A stretch of 64,000 nt of DNA from Trichopria drosophilae. Its lineage: Eukaryota > Arthropoda > Insecta > Hymenoptera > Diapriidae. This document shows positions 14,571-28,700 of this stretch, piece by piece (position 1 is the first letter of the stretch; each line of letters starts with the position of its first letter). The notes under the pieces were generated by a model. That model was not told the origin of the DNA. It saw nothing but the letters and a program-made list of their open reading frames with translations, and did no database searches. A program made the translations under genes and the position numbers. The stretch spans positions 97,248,501 through 97,312,500 of the forward strand of contig CM059585.1 of assembly GCA_030407085.1 (NCBI GenBank). Direction: 5' to 3'.

Positions 14571-15215
14571 ATGCCTGATGATGTTGAGCAATGATCGCAT
14601 ATGGAATTACGACATTGATTCATGACAAATCATCTTCATATGATGGGTTCGGATTTTGATGTTAGGTGATGATTATACAGACGTTGTTCCATCTCTCCCT
14701 TCTCCATATAAATAACTTTGAAATTAAATTATAATTTGAAAAACTTTAGAAGAAGAAAACACTAGCTCTGCAGTAACGTTGTCGACAGTCTAAGATCAAG
14801 GTATTTATAGGTTTTCGAAAATGCCCTGTAGGATGTTTATGGTAGGGTTAATCAGATGAGGAGCTACAAGTTGATACATTATTTTGATAAAGAAAACTTA
14901 CAAGTTTTAATTGATTTTTTCACTATTATTGTTTTTGTTGAAGACTGTGTTTTAATGATGATATTGAGCATGGTTGCTGTTCTGTCCACTTGGAGGATAT
15001 TCTAGTATGATGATATTGAATTTTGATATGGAATTGCAATATCAATAGCTCATCTCGTTGAATGATGGATTCGGATTCTGATGTTGGATGACGATAACAA
15101 ATCATTTCATCTACAATAAATCATGTTCCGTTTGAGTCATCTCCTCCTCCCTAAAAATATCTTAAAAGAAAATTACACATGAACCTTGCAAGGAGAAAAC
15201 CACTATGAACATTGT
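14571..15215. repeat. Diverged duplication rich in GATGATGTTGA
   Basis: Two blocks, about 14575-14770 and 14950-15215, share the same order of motifs: GATG-TTGAGCA, ATATGGAATT-C, CAT-ATGATGG-TTCGGATT-TGATGTT, a CTCC/CCT stretch, and an AGAAGAAAAC or AGGAGAAAAC block. A further related GATG-rich stretch lies at 16390-16680, beyond an inserted element. The arrangement fits an old tandem duplication or a degenerate satellite. Confidence 0.4.
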
Positions 15216-15484
15216 GACTACTAGACTGACATCATCCCAGTTAGCAAAATAGTTCAGAATGATCTCAGAATGTGCTCTACAAATTCTTAAACAGTAGCTT
15301 GTCCGAATTCTCTTATAGCACATTGGATTCCATGAGGACTGGGATGATTAGAACATCTTGTTCGATGGTGGCGTACGACTGTGATGTCGGCTGAGTCACG
15401 TGATGCTCCAGAAATCGATCGGATATATTTTTGGGCATTCTAAGAAGCTTGCTCTATGGTTGACTCTTTACATCTTGATACTTA

Positions 15485-16172
15485 GGGGCCGTTCTTTAAT
15501 TACGTAAGGACGATTTTGGTCAATTTTGACCCCCCCCCCCCCTCCCCACGTAAGGTTACGTAAGATTTCTCAGACCCTCCCCCCTTCTTACGTAAGAATT
15601 AACCTAGAGTCTTCCTAAAATGCGATAAACAGTGAAATGTTATTAAGGTAAAATTCAATAACATTGAAACTCGTTAATACTATTGACCATAAATCCAACG
15701 ACACTTTTTTTAATTACAATTATTTAGTCTTTGGAATTTTATTATCTTTAATAACGGTAAAATCTTACATAAAAAAAAATTATTAAAAACTAAAAACAAG
15801 GAATACTCTGTTATAATATAATGAACGATTAGATTTTAAACAATCTTAAAATAAAAAAACAAACTACAACGAAGCGACTAGATTTGATACACTATTAAAT
15901 GATAGCCCCATTATCGGGATAGCAAGGAAACTATTTTAAAAATCGCAATTTTATCGTGACTGTTTAATCAAATTTAAATGATATGCATTAAATAGTTTGA
16001 ATGCAGGAATGGCTTGAATACTTGACTGAGGAATTTTTTATTATATAATTACGATAAAAAATGTAGGGAATAATTACACGAAAATTTTCAGGAAGTTTTA
16101 GAAAATCTTACGTAAGAATTACTTCAGCCCCCCCCCCCACCCCAAACCCTTACGTAATTAAAAAACAGCCCC
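15485..16172. mobile_element. Miniature inverted-repeat element, TTA target duplication
   Basis: The two ends are inverted repeats of about 25 bases: one starts GGGGCCGTTCTTTAATTACG, the other, read from the opposite strand, GGGGCTGTTTTTTAATTACG. Both are followed by TACGTAAG-type subterminal repeats and a C-rich run. TTA flanks both sides (15482-15484 and 16173-16175). The interior is AT-rich with no transposase frame. A 3-bp TTA duplication with GGGG ends would fit a PIF/Harbinger-type non-autonomous element, but the superfamily is inference. Confidence 0.7.
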
Positions 16173-19100
16173 TTACTAAACGAGTGTATTAACATGTGGG
16201 TGATTTTGGATGAAAGTGTAGCAAATATCAGAATCTGTTGGGTATAATGTAAATAACGTTTTGGTAAAAGAAGGAAAAATCTCGTGCGGTTTAATCCTAT
16301 TAAATTGACAAAAACTTGAATAGCAAGAGGCAATCGTTCGGTGTTGTAGGCGTTAGGATGCCAGTGCTGCAAGACCTTTTATCGAATGTACATTAAATGA
16401 TGTTCGATGCTCCCCTCATTCCGGATTGCAATGTTTGATATTGGATGAGGATTAAGGATATGTTCAATGTTGACTTTGGATGATGACATCGAATAATGTT
16501 ATGTATTTAAATTGTCGTTTTAAGATGTCGAATTAGATGAAAACGTCAAATTATCTTTTAGGATACGAATCAGTATTGTTACCGAATGCTGTGAAATAAT
16601 GTTGCTGATGTTAGGTGAGAGGGATAAGAAGCTAGATAATAACTCTTGATGACGATATTAAATTACATTGTTGGACGACATTTACTGTAGAATAAAAATT
16701 AAGCTTATTTCACACTGGTTATTTAAATGGCCATTTATGTATTGGTTTCCTAAGAAAGAAAACTAAAAAAATTCAAACTTTCCCTTGCCAATTTTTGATT
16801 GAAGATTATAATTTAGCATTGATTAAAAATTAAATAATATCGATTCTGTGAGAGAAAGGGATCGAGAGTCGCGACGATTTCACTCGTAAAATCGATTAAC
16901 CGGTAAGAATGACTATTTTTCGTGATTCGCCACACTTCCTACTAGGATCTCGCCGACATAATACAATTATGTTAACCGTGGAAGGTACAACCATGGCACT
17001 GCGGTGAAAGCCGAAGTTTTATTTTTCTCTTAACGAGCCATCGTATTTTTCACGACTGCAAAAATGCCGATGTCCCGCTTAAAAATCGAATGCAATAATG
17101 CCTCGCGGTTTTCATCGTCTGGCCGTAATTAGCAGAAGAAATTATACGACCTAAAGGATCGAGTACCCTGGTGTTAAGCTATTGAACTTTGCATAAATAG
17201 GATAATTGAAATAAATGGAATTTGCACGCTCAAATTCCAGTGATTAACTATTTTATTAACTCATTTCCGATATTTTTATACGAGTTTCTCACGGAACAAT
17301 CGTTTCCTGATTTTGTCGATTGCAATAGTTAAGGGGCATTCACTTAAGGGACCACGTGAGTAAATTAAACCTAAGTGGAAGATATGTTAATTTTTGTTAT
17401 TTTCAATGTTGTTATAAACAGTTTTTTAACTGGTGGGTAAAAACTTTTCACTTTAAATTTTGTGGAGTTGGCAAAAATTGTTCCAGTTTTTTTTTCCCGA
17501 CCTTCCCTTATTTTAACAATTCTTTTCATGTCTGTCTTAGCGAAAAAAGCCCCAGAGTGGACATAATGTCAAGAGTATTTGAAGATAAAGCAAAAAAGAA
17601 AAATTAATATAGAAAAAAGAGAAAAATCAAACAAGGAAACTTTCACAGACAATTAAAATAAGGGGAGCGATCTTACTACAGATAGTTCCATAAATATAAT
17701 AACAAAATATTACAGTATATTGAATCACAGATAAAAGTCTAAAATGCAATAAAAAATGCAAGTAACTGTCTTAAGAAAAACAGTTTAAATTTTTATTTTT
17801 GTTATTTTAAATTTTTTAACCTAAACTGTTTAAATAAGTATTTTTTTTCAAGTTCAAATTTGTCAGTAATAGTTCTCTATTTTTCAAATTTGTTATTACT
17901 GGAAAGGTAACATTGACCTCAATCTATTTCCTTCATTTCGCAATAATGAAAATTACACATATGATTATTTCACTTTTATATTGGAAATAATGTTCGTAAT
18001 TATCTAATTTATACTAAGATTGTTGACGAGTAATTTCAAATAAAATTAAATAATTATTTTTCAAAAAATGTTAATTGCACCGCATGGTTTCTAATAATGA
18101 TAAATCATTCGCAGAAATGATCCACATTATTATTAAAATCAATAAAAATGATACGAGACGCAAAAGACTTTGATCTATGGATCATTGAGCATTGCAATTA
18201 TTATATTATTAATTTTTTTCATAGTAAAATTTCTTAGAACTTGAATTGTTTTCTATTTAGTGTTAAAGTGACTCGTAAGTAATATGAAGGTCTAATAATT
18301 TTGTATAATGACAAAGCTAATAATAATTTTCGACTTCCCCGTCACGCGTCGTGAGAAATTTCTAAAAAATAATTTGCACACTGAAAATTGTGGATTATGA
18401 AATGGGTAATGAGAAGCCGTAATCCTTTTACATGTGACGCAATGGTCGAAGATGCATTTTAAGAACATGTTACTGAAAGTAGTTCAATGAGAATCATTTT
18501 TTTAATTTATTGAAAATTGTTAATTTATGGGAAAAAATGTTTTTCATTCACAAAAAAATTGTTTTTCATTCAAATTTTTTGCAATTCCTGGTTACTAAAT
18601 TTAAATATATTTGGAAATTGTATTATACAAAATCTATTATTTTAATAATTTCTAAATTTTAATTTATTATTTTATTTTTTAGTATTATTTTTAAGTTTAA
18701 AGAATTTTTTTTCATTTTAAAGCATTGATACAAATTTTAATTTATGATTTTTAATCTAAACAAAATTAGCAATAAATTTATATATTTATTAGTTTGATGG
18801 TTTAGTTTTATTTTTGTTTTTAATTACTAAATTGTAACTAATCGACTCACGGAAATGAACAAAACCAATTTAGTTGTAATACAATAATTTTTTACTTGAC
18901 AAACATTTTTCTAAATTGACTGAAATGAAATTAAAAAAAAAAATTATTAATTATCAATCTTAATTACATTCAATTTTCAAATTAATATCTGTTTTTTATA
19001 TTTTTTTATTTTAAACCCCACTATTAAAAATAAATTGCAATAAAAACCCCATAAAAAATATTACAACGTGGTAAAATTAATTTATAAGATAATTACGTAC

Positions 19101-20029
19101 TCTAATGATACGATCCTTTCTTCGACAATAAATAACACTGCAGGATACCAATCTAAAAAAATAATTGATAAACAACTTGACTTTATCGGTAAAGCTGCGG
19201 CAATTGGGTTGTAATGTACTAAACGGGACGAGTCGAAACAATCCGATTATATAAATTAAATTGTCTTGTGAAATATCTAGTAATGTACATTTTTTTGTAG
19301 AAATTTGCAAACATCCTTGATGATGTTGGAAAGTGAAAGTACCCGCACCGGTTTGAGATAGAGTTAATTACAATGTGGTAGCATCGATTGACATCTTTAT
19401 GGTACCGTTACAATTTTCCATTTCCACGTTTATACATTTTTTTTTCTTTAATAACACTTGTACTAATTAGTATTATTTTTTATGAAGAATTCACGGTAGA
19501 ATAAAAATTGAATTTAAGTACTTATAAATTATTGTCGTGAGTTAAAACATAATAAAATGGATTTGACAAAATCATTTAAAAAATATGCAAATATTACAAA
19601 AATTGTTTAAAAAGCTTTAAAATCGTTTAGAATAAAACCATTGATATTTAGTAAAAAATATGATTATAATGACTACTATTCTAAATTACGTGTACTTTAA
19701 AAATAAATAGTTAAGCGCGTTCTAAAGACGTCAATCGATAAGTTAGTACTTTGTTCTGAAACATCTAAATTAAACATTACATTATTTTACACAAATTGTT
19801 GTTAATAATACTCCAGAAAGTGAAAATCAAATAACAATGCATTTTAGCATCAGCGTTTCATGTTAGTAATATTTGAATCATGGATTTCAACCTTTAATCT
19901 GTACGATTCTATAAATTACGTCTAGTTAATAGTTAAGCGGGCTCTAAAGACGTCCACTGTATATTTTTCAATTTATCAACTTTTAATATAGAATTTTAAT
20001 ACCATAAAATTGTATATTGAGTGACAAAA
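16173..20029. other. AT-rich intergenic DNA with small direct repeats
   Basis: No gene could be supported. A short motif of the form AATAGTTAAGCG-G-TCTAAAGACGTC occurs at about 19708 and again at about 19930, each time preceded by a TAAATTACGT-type stretch, so there is a local ~220-bp direct repeat. The stretch 18480-19060 is nearly pure A and T. Confidence 0.45.
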
Positions 20030-20240
20030 CTTTATTGCATTTGGTGACTCCGCAATACCGTCAATTGTGTTATTCAATTTCCTCTCAGGGGTGGCGTTTA
20101 TGAACATTGGCAACAATCACGACCAGATCGACAAAGGCATTGTATTTACGTGCGTGTGTTGTTAATGAAAATGAATGTATACAAAACTTGGGTTGGAAAA
20201 TTAAGTAAATGTAATACGAAAAATTTGAAACTCTAATTGC
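20030..20240. repeat. Dispersed repeat, copy 2 (pairs with 590-815)
   Basis: Same order of conserved blocks as 590-815, including the CGCAATACCG-CAATTGTG block and the TTGGTTGGAAAA block followed by GAAAAAT-TGAAACTC. Orientation is the same in both places. No coding potential is recognised. Confidence 0.5.
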
Positions 20241-20360
20241 TGGAAATCGAATATGTGAGGTTTAAAAAAGATCACATTGTTGGTTTTTATGGTTACACAG
20301 CTCAACTTGGTTTTGTTGTTGGGAAGTTGTAGTGGGTAAGTCAGAAGTAGCTCATCACAT

Positions 20361-21195
20361 CAGGATTTTGAGATATTTGAGGTTATGAACTCGAAAAATG
20401 CGTTTGTTTGCGATTTTTGAGGTTATGTACAGACGACACAACATTTTTAGGAGTTTAGGTGTTTGCTCTCAATCGATCATGTAGTACTACTCTTTCTCTT
20501 GAACATGAGAGGCGCAGAATTCCATTACCACTTGTCTGTACCAAGATACGCCAATTTGAAATTACGATATACATGTCAACAAATTTACCGTGAAATGCCC
20601 TTGGAGAACATGCTCGAAGTTAAATTCAATGTGATGAAACCTATATAAATATAAAAAACCACAAAAAATATGGATATTTATGTCTAAAAATACGCAATAT
20701 TGTAAATATTTTTGTGAAAACTTTGTTATTTTTTATAGTCTACCCAGCGGGCACGAAGGACCCAAATGTTGCTAAAACGTTTTTAGAATGTTCCAGAAAC
20801 GTTCCTAAAACGTTTTATGTCTGCAACTTTTACGGAACGTTTTAGAAACATTCGGGACTTTCGTGTCCGTTGGGTATTTACCTATTTTGAATCAGCCTAA
20901 ATAATGTTAATATCTTGACTCAAATGAAGGTACTTAGCAAAAAATATCTGCCTCAAAGTACCTAAAGCATATGTTCATGACATTAATGGAATATATCTCG
21001 TACATCAAAATGGCCGTAACTTTGTAAGGACAAATAGTAGGTGATCTAATAAAAGCTGATTTTGAAGGATAAGGGTAGTACTACAAAATGCAAGTACTAC
21101 AAAAGGCCAGCAAAAATGTTTCACACTGCACGTAACTTCAAACATAGTAAAAAATGCGTTTTTCAAGAACATAACGTCAAATATCTCAAAATCCT
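20361..21195. repeat. Inverted repeat with ~95-bp arms enclosing another element
   Basis: The left arm (about 20361-20455) and right arm (about 21103-21195) are diverged reverse complements. The best core is CAGGATTTTGAGATATTTGA, followed in both by a GTTATG block, a GAAAAA-GCG-TT block and an ACATTTTT block. The interior holds the small element at 20743-20874. This looks like a degenerate transposon with long inverted ends. Confidence 0.5.
20743..20874. mobile_element. 132-bp miniature inverted-repeat element with TA flanks
   Basis: The ends are inverted repeats: one begins CCCAGCGGGCACGAAGGACC, the other read from the opposite strand CCCAACGGACACGAAAGTCC. Both run on into AATGTT and AAAACGTT-type repeats, so nearly the whole element folds back. 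TA lies immediately outside both ends, as expected for a TA-duplicating element (Tc1/mariner-like insertion is inferred). It has no coding capacity. Confidence 0.7.
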
Positions 21196-22230
21196 GACCT
21201 GATGAACCAATTCCGACTTCGAATTTGGATTCTGCGTACAAAATTACGTTAGAATAGCTTCTCAACAACATCCAAGACTCCCTTTTTTTAAGACCTGTAT
21301 TATATGCCAATGTTAAGGAATTGCAATGAATTCGTATTTATGACTCTGAAATCGGATTCTTGACGTCTGATTCATTTTTGTTTTCTGGGTACACGATAAA
21401 TGGACACAGCGACAAAAAGTCGCGTAACTAAATAATAAAATTCTACCTTTAGTTTACATATCGTGAATTTCTTAGGCAAGTCGGTCCTAAAGAAAAAATC
21501 TTCAAACAGTGAAGAAGATTTTAATAGATTCTCTAATTAGCGTTGATAATGGCGATAGTTTCTAAACTTTTCTACTTGTATTCATTTAAAGGTAAACTTA
21601 AAAGGTTTGTGGGTCTTCTCAGACACATAACAATTTCCCTAACAATTTGCCTTCGGTCACCGAATAATAACATAATAAATATGTTCACTTATGTCTGTCG
21701 TTTCGTTCAATTACAATTTTTATTGTGTAGTGATAGATAGAGCTTTAAATCTTCATCCGGTGCTATTAAATCCTTCTAATAACGCGATAATTAATCAATG
21801 ATTTTAAGTAATAAATAATTGAATTAACACGTTATGTCAGGTGTGAGTCATCCCATCGCGTAAACTCAAAGTTGCGACCCCGTTTCAGAAGTACATAATT
21901 CATGGTTTCGAGTAGTATACATACAACAGGCCGTTTTAACTTGACCTTTTTCAAAGTTTGCTTACTTCTTCAATTTTATGAATGATTCATGACAAGGAGA
22001 TAATTTAATTGGAAAGTTTATATATATCTTTCGACCGTAAAGGTTTTTTAGGAACATCGAAACTTTCTCGCCATTTATCTGGTTAATTTATGTTTTTAAG
22101 TGAACATCAAAAAGTCTCTGATAATTTTTTGTATTTTTGATGGTATGAAGTGGCGTTTCTGCGAAAAAATCAGATCGCCTCTGTGATCTGAAGATCAGAC
22201 TATTTTTTGTTATCTGAACCGGAAGTAAAA
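21196..22230. other. Intergenic DNA, no gene seen
   Basis: AT-rich sequence upstream of the lectin gene. A 5' untranslated exon of the lectin must lie somewhere upstream of 22752 but could not be located. Confidence 0.4.
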
Positions 22231-22481
22231 TCTGTCAAGTGGCTCTGGTTTCCGACATATAATAAAAAATTGCAAAAACAACGATTTTGGTCTGTATTTG
22301 ACGTTATGGGGCATCGAGTTTTTCCTTTGAGTATGCTTACCTCAACATCTCTCTTTTTGGGGCAGGTATGACCTTTGGGAATTTTAAATAAAAAAAAATT
22401 AGATGCTACATAATCTCGAATACATGAAAAAAGGCTTTTTATGCACTTTTTTATATCTTGGAAACCGGAGTCACTTGACAG
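22231..22481. repeat. Imperfect ~28-bp inverted repeat
   Basis: The sequence TCTGTCAAGTGGCTCTGGTT at 22231 is matched in reverse complement at about 22454-22481 (TCTGTCAAGTGACTCCGGTT). AT-rich stretches follow in both arms. It may be the remains of a short fold-back element just upstream of the lectin start. Confidence 0.45.
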
Positions 22482-22759
22482 ATATTGGATTTGGATTCAG
22501 CCTACCAAAAATCCTCGGAATGGTATATTTTGGTCCCTAGGTCACAGTATCAACTTCATTTGGTCGGCCTATGTTTATTTAAGATTCTGTGTAATAAATA
22601 TAAAACACTGACAATTTACATACTAAATTAGTCGATAAAAAATTAAGGACCATTAACCAAAATCATTTTGTAAATAAAAACATTCTTCAATTTTGACAAT
22701 TTTGCATAGCACATCTTCCAGACATCTAAAACGGAGTTTTTTTTTGTTTCAGGTAAACA

Positions 22760-25700
22760 ATGAAGACGGCATTACTAATATTCCTTGGCACCATAGCGGT
22801 AGCAACGGCACAACGACGTCTCGCACTGCCAGATCCGAGAAGCTGCGCGAATCGTGAGTATCACGTCTCTCGATAAAGATCATAATTGTGCATTTTCCTC
22901 TCGAAACTTCCCTGTGCAAAGTCATTCTGGTAAAAGCTAAGTTGCCGGTTTGTTGTTAGAAGCATTTCAGGGCGACATTCGATGCTAAAAGATTTTTACG
23001 CGACAGTACACACTGCACTTTCATTCGCGTATTTACGAAAGCATACTTAAGTGCCGTGAAAATAAATTTCACTGCGCAATTTAATAAGGTGCACCGTCGA
23101 TCCGCTTATCAGACATCGGCGTTTCGTTCTCACGCCTTGGTGGAATTTCGAAATTCTCCAGAGAATTGGGGTGCGAGATACGAAATTATGAAGATTTTGG
23201 TGTTTTAAAATGGGGAGCTCAATAAGCCTTAATGCTGGCATTTAAAATCTATGTTCTTCAAACCCTTCATTCTTGCAAACGCTCTTAATACAGAGATTTA
23301 TTTTTTATGATCGAACGATTGATATTGATGTCGCAAAACTGTATGCAAATATTTCCTATATTGTTCCAAATTTAAAAATTTAGGGTTTTGCCTTGAAAAA
23401 TGAGAAAAGTTTTATGGGCACCATGGTTTAAAAGTGGCCAAAAAGGGTCTTATTTTCCACGGGAGTTGAATTTAATTCAACCAATACCAAGTCAATCATA
23501 TTTGGTAGCAACCATCGCCTAAACATCATTCTAAATATACTAGGGTTAAAATTTGACAACCAACACATGAATACAGTTATCTCATGACCACAAGCAAGAT
23601 TGTTATATTTGGGTTATGGAAGAATGCAAGATCCTCTTTGTCGGAACTTCAGTTGCATTTGGAATTGAGTTTTTCCGCGTTGGGGAGTTTTTAAAATATT
23701 CCGCTGTTGTTGTAAAATGTTTAAAATCACCAAACAGATTGTTGATTTTTGGATATTGGAGGCATTGAAAGGTATTTTTGGAATCCGAAAAGTAGAGCTA
23801 TCTATGATGGAATCCATGCTGCATAATTGCTTGAAGCCCTCTAAAATCCCGCTTTTATCATATTCGTGCTATCCTCAGAACATTCGGAAGTTTATACGAC
23901 AATAAATCCTTGACGCATCCCTCCATAAACGATTAGCGAATTCACTAGGCATCAGAGTTATTGACTACGGATGTATTGTATATGATGTATTTAAGTAACT
24001 GCACGTCGAAGAATTACTAAACATAACCATAGTTTAAGTAACCTAATGGTATTATTATCAAAAATTGTCTACTTCAAATCATAGATTTATATATTTTCTT
24101 TGTTAACCATCAGGTGTACGTCACTCCACCTACAGGGACGCCAGGGGTGTAGCACATTCGTACTTCTTCAGTTGGGAACATCAACCAACGAGGGGGCTGG
24201 AGGTGGATTGGTTAGATGCCCGTAATATCTGCCGTCGCCATTGTATGGATGCCGTGTCCCTGGAGACGCCACAAGAAAACGAGTTCATTAAGCAACGAAT
24301 CGCACGAGGTATAGTAATTCATCACTGACATTATCGCCAATCACTATAAAGATCTTCACTGCCTTCCATCTCCTTTTTCATCATCTTGGATGTCACCATC
24401 AAGTGATTGATTGGATCCGATCATTATATGCATTATTGCGTTTTTCACTTTCGTTTTCTCCACATTCTCTGGTTTTACTTCATTTCCTTTTTTGTAATTT
24501 TCATGACATTGCAGAATTTTTATTGTTTGTTTATGAAAAGTTTTGTAATTGTTATGTGAACAAATTTGAACAACTACCAAGACAAAGTAATACCGTTGCT
24601 CTCTAAACCTGAGAAATGGTATTTAGTTAAACCCAGTTATGTTTTAAGTATTCCTAAAATTAAATTTCAGAACTGTTTTCTCAACATCATTTATTTATGT
24701 ATTTAGTAATATACGGACCAAGTGGTCCTTTACACAATAGGAAAGTAACAATGCCGATACATCACGGGGAAAATATTTTTCACAAAAAAAAAGATCTACA
24801 TTGGAATTCTTAAATTAATTTTCTTTGATTTCCATTAAACAAAATTGTATAGAAATTTGATCAGAATTTAATAAAATTGTTTAACAATACGACTTTTCTC
24901 GAAATCCGCTACGCGGCTCTTCAATCCATCAATAAAATAGCCCAGTTTTTAATTTAAGTGCCAATGTGATAGAAGACTTTTATAACAAGTAAATGAAAAA
25001 AACAACGAAAATAAAGAACTGTGTCGGTTAATAAAGATCCAGTTGAAGAAATCTATGTGCTATCTAGTGATCTAAAAAAGAACTTATGGTTTTTTAATCG
25101 AAAACTGTAGAATTTTTATATTAAGAAAGATTTTGAATATAAATCCTGGTAAAAATTTAAAAAAATACAAATTGAAATCTAATTCCTCCTATTAAATTAC
25201 TTACAATATTGCAAAATCCATCTGTATAATATTTTAATGTTGCTGAGTACACGGTGATTTTTAAAATAATAGTAGTCATGAATAATTATATTTCGAAAAA
25301 GACGGTCAAGGAAAGTGATGAGCATCCTGTAAGGAAAATAAATAATAGCCAATATATTTTAAAAACAGCTAATCAAAACGTAATAATTCATATTTCCCCC
25401 AACTGCATCAACATTTATACTCTTCTGGCTTTCCTTTCGCTTCATTTATATTTTGTGAAATCGTACAATCGAGGGATTGAAACTTCTTCCTGTAATTATA
25501 GAATCGCCATTATACAAATGATTTTTTCTTGGAAGAAATTTTACTAAGTTCGGGAATGCAAATTCCTCAACATTTCGCGTGTTACTTTTGCTAATTAATT
25601 TAAAAAAGCGTTCAGAAGAAATTTGAATACCAAATTATTAAATCTTTTCAAAGATGCTGTTCTTTTGATATTCGTTGTAAATAAATAATTCATTCGTTTC

Positions 25701-28700
25701 TTTAACTTTCATTTTCCCGTAAACTGACATCCGGTAATTATTTCTCTTGCCATTATTGACATTCCGCAGCTTCTGATTCAGCTGGCATGAAATTTTACTT
25801 TTTAAGTTTTACTTTCATTTAATTAGTTCGCTGTAACTATTATATTTAGTAAAGATGAAAGCAATTTGAATTCAATTGATTTTCAAGATTGTTTCTTCGC
25901 ATAACAAATTCATTATAAAATCCACGCGATTAAGAAGTTGAATAAATCGTACACATTGATTGCACTAATAACAAATAATAAATTGACTTCAGTATGTTTT
26001 TACTATTTTGTCGTTTAAATTAGTAGAAACCTTGAGTATTTGAATTAACTCGCTAAGTTTTGAATATGAAGAACCGTTGAGACAATAAACGCAATATAGT
26101 TGCTTGGGCTGCCACTAGTCGGCGCCGTAAGTAAATACACGCCCCTTAAAGAAATGCGTTTCCATGGAATATATAACCTTAATACTACTTATGGACATCT
26201 TCTCGAACATAAAGTTGGGGTACGTTGCTTAACATTTTAGATTTATTGCGTACCCTAATAAAAATCTATATGACAAATTAAAATACTGGAAGGCCAGAAA
26301 ATAAAAACAAATACTTTTGAAGTTATGATAAATTTTGTTCCGCTTGGACAATTTCCTGCAAAAGTGGTAATTTTTTTTTTACTATGACAATTTTAGAATA
26401 TTTAATCTACTTTAACGGTATTTAACTAGTTCATGTACTGATTTATGTTTGCTTATAATACTAGTACTTTTAGACTAATTGTTCAAAGATTAGTAGACAT
26501 TGACTACCAAGAAGTAAAATCTTACTATGTCAGATTTAAAGCGGTTAAAGTCGCGTTAGATTAATTAAGCATATAAAAAAATTGTTAGTTACTATAACGT
26601 TCGACTAATGTCACTTTGTAATTAGACGTTGCCTCACGTCTTCGGGTCTCGGTCATGAGACAATGGTGCGTTCATACGAAGATAGGTACTTTACAATTAC
26701 TAACGTTGCGTTCTTGGGAATCGCGATTCCAACTGTGGATTTATAATGCACCTTGAAACAACCCACTTTCACTTGACCGACGACGTCCCGAAAAATCAGA
26801 AATGCTAAGTACATCTAGTGTCCTTGAAGCGTATGGAAAACCATGAAGAAGAAAACTATTAATAACTAGTATCGTTCGAGGCACTTGTAATATCTTGGTA
26901 TTAGTAACTTTCGACAAAGAAAATTACTAATATTAGTAAATCGGAGTTACTAACTGAAATAGTAAAATACCGTTAAATTAATATTATAAACAGGAAATCG
27001 TCATTTTTATACGCGAAAATTTAAGTCAAGATAGTTAGTAACATAGTTTGTGTATATAAATGTAGTATGGAAAATTGAATTCAGTAATTTATTATTTTAA
27101 TTATTAATTATTCCTTGTTACATCGATACTAAGGTCGTTCTAAAGGACGGAGTTCGATTCTCGGCCGGACGCTTTTTTTCTTAACGAATAATAAAAATTC
27201 TATATTTTTTACTTCTACTTTTCACAAGGGTAATCTTATTTTGTATTCATTTTTTAACGTACAAAACAAACATCATTTTTATGATAAGCGACCCGAAAAT
27301 CCCCATGTAAAAAGTTTCAAACTAATCTTCTGGATCTTATAAAAAAACGTCGGCCACATTGAAACTGAATATTAATATTTTAAAAAATATTCTTGCTTTT
27401 ACATTTTGCATCCGCCATCTTGAAAGCTCTTCCAAATTTTTGTACACTCCTTATTAAAGAAAATAAACGACGATTATTTTGTATGTCCGTCAAGGCGTTA
27501 AAGGGTTAATTGCATCATTGAAGTCTATCGATAGCTCAACAATTTTGAAATATCTTCCTTTAATTACATCGTCGACATGTGTTGATTTACACAATGTCAT
27601 TAAGATCCGACAACAATGCAGATCAATTACAGGGGATTATAAAAAATGAGGTCATGATCGCTGGGAATCTGGGGTCTTTTCCGAAGTAATTTTCTACGTG
27701 GAATCTATAACCGAGGTCAGAATCGATCCGCGATTTTGAGATACTTCAGGTGATTTATAGGACAGAACAAATCGTTTTTACAAACTGTCTTAAAATTTGC
27801 CGGTAAACAAAATTAAAAATGATACACACGGAAATAAAAAATTGTAATGTACCGTTCATTTTTTGGTGCGTATTTTCAAACGCACTGAAAAATCAAACAA
27901 GAAAAGCCAACAAATATATTCTGAATCTTAAACATAACTTCAAAATGATTCCCGTATGAGGTTTCCAGAAAAAAAATTGACTTTCGAGAAAAAACATTTA
28001 GCAATTTGTCCAACTGGAGTATCTCTGAAGGATTTAACAATATGACTAACCTCTTTTCTTTTCAATACATCGGAATCCGTAATTTCCTGTATTTAACTAT
28101 ATTTTAACGGATGAAAGCGACGCGTAACTGCACATAATCGTGCAGCAATTACCGTTCATATATTTGTAGGAGCCTTCGAGAAAAACTTTCTACACGATCC
28201 TTTTTTAACAAACAATTTCTGATTTGTAAACAACATGGCGGCGGCGGAAACTGCAACGACGACGATGTCGCACGTGTGATAATTGTTTCACTCGTCGGTA
28301 GCTTTAAAACATTGTTATTACCCATTGATTTCGCCAACTTGATTACCTTCTCACGCACTGTACAACAGCGAAGAATACTAATTATTCACGACTCGCTAGA
28401 AATTTATTAGGAGTTTTTTAGCGACGGACAGGTAGAAATGATGCGTGGAACAATAGCTTTCTGTTCTATGGCTTGAAATCTTGCGTGACTTATTTGCATT
28501 AAATAATTATTGTCTTTTTATTTATGCCTTTGGTATATTCTACAAAACCTTCTTTAGAATTGCCTTTACATAGCCCGAATTTTAAAATTTTTATTCAATC
28601 ATCTTTAATTTTTTAGTAAAATTTCCTACCTATCAACGGATCACTTTAGTACCCCCTTAAGGAGGATTCTAATTCATATAATTTACTTCTAAATATATAT

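Noticed and set aside
27131..27180. Functional tRNA gene
   Set aside because: Only a T-arm and 3' acceptor strand can be formed; the 5' half is missing.
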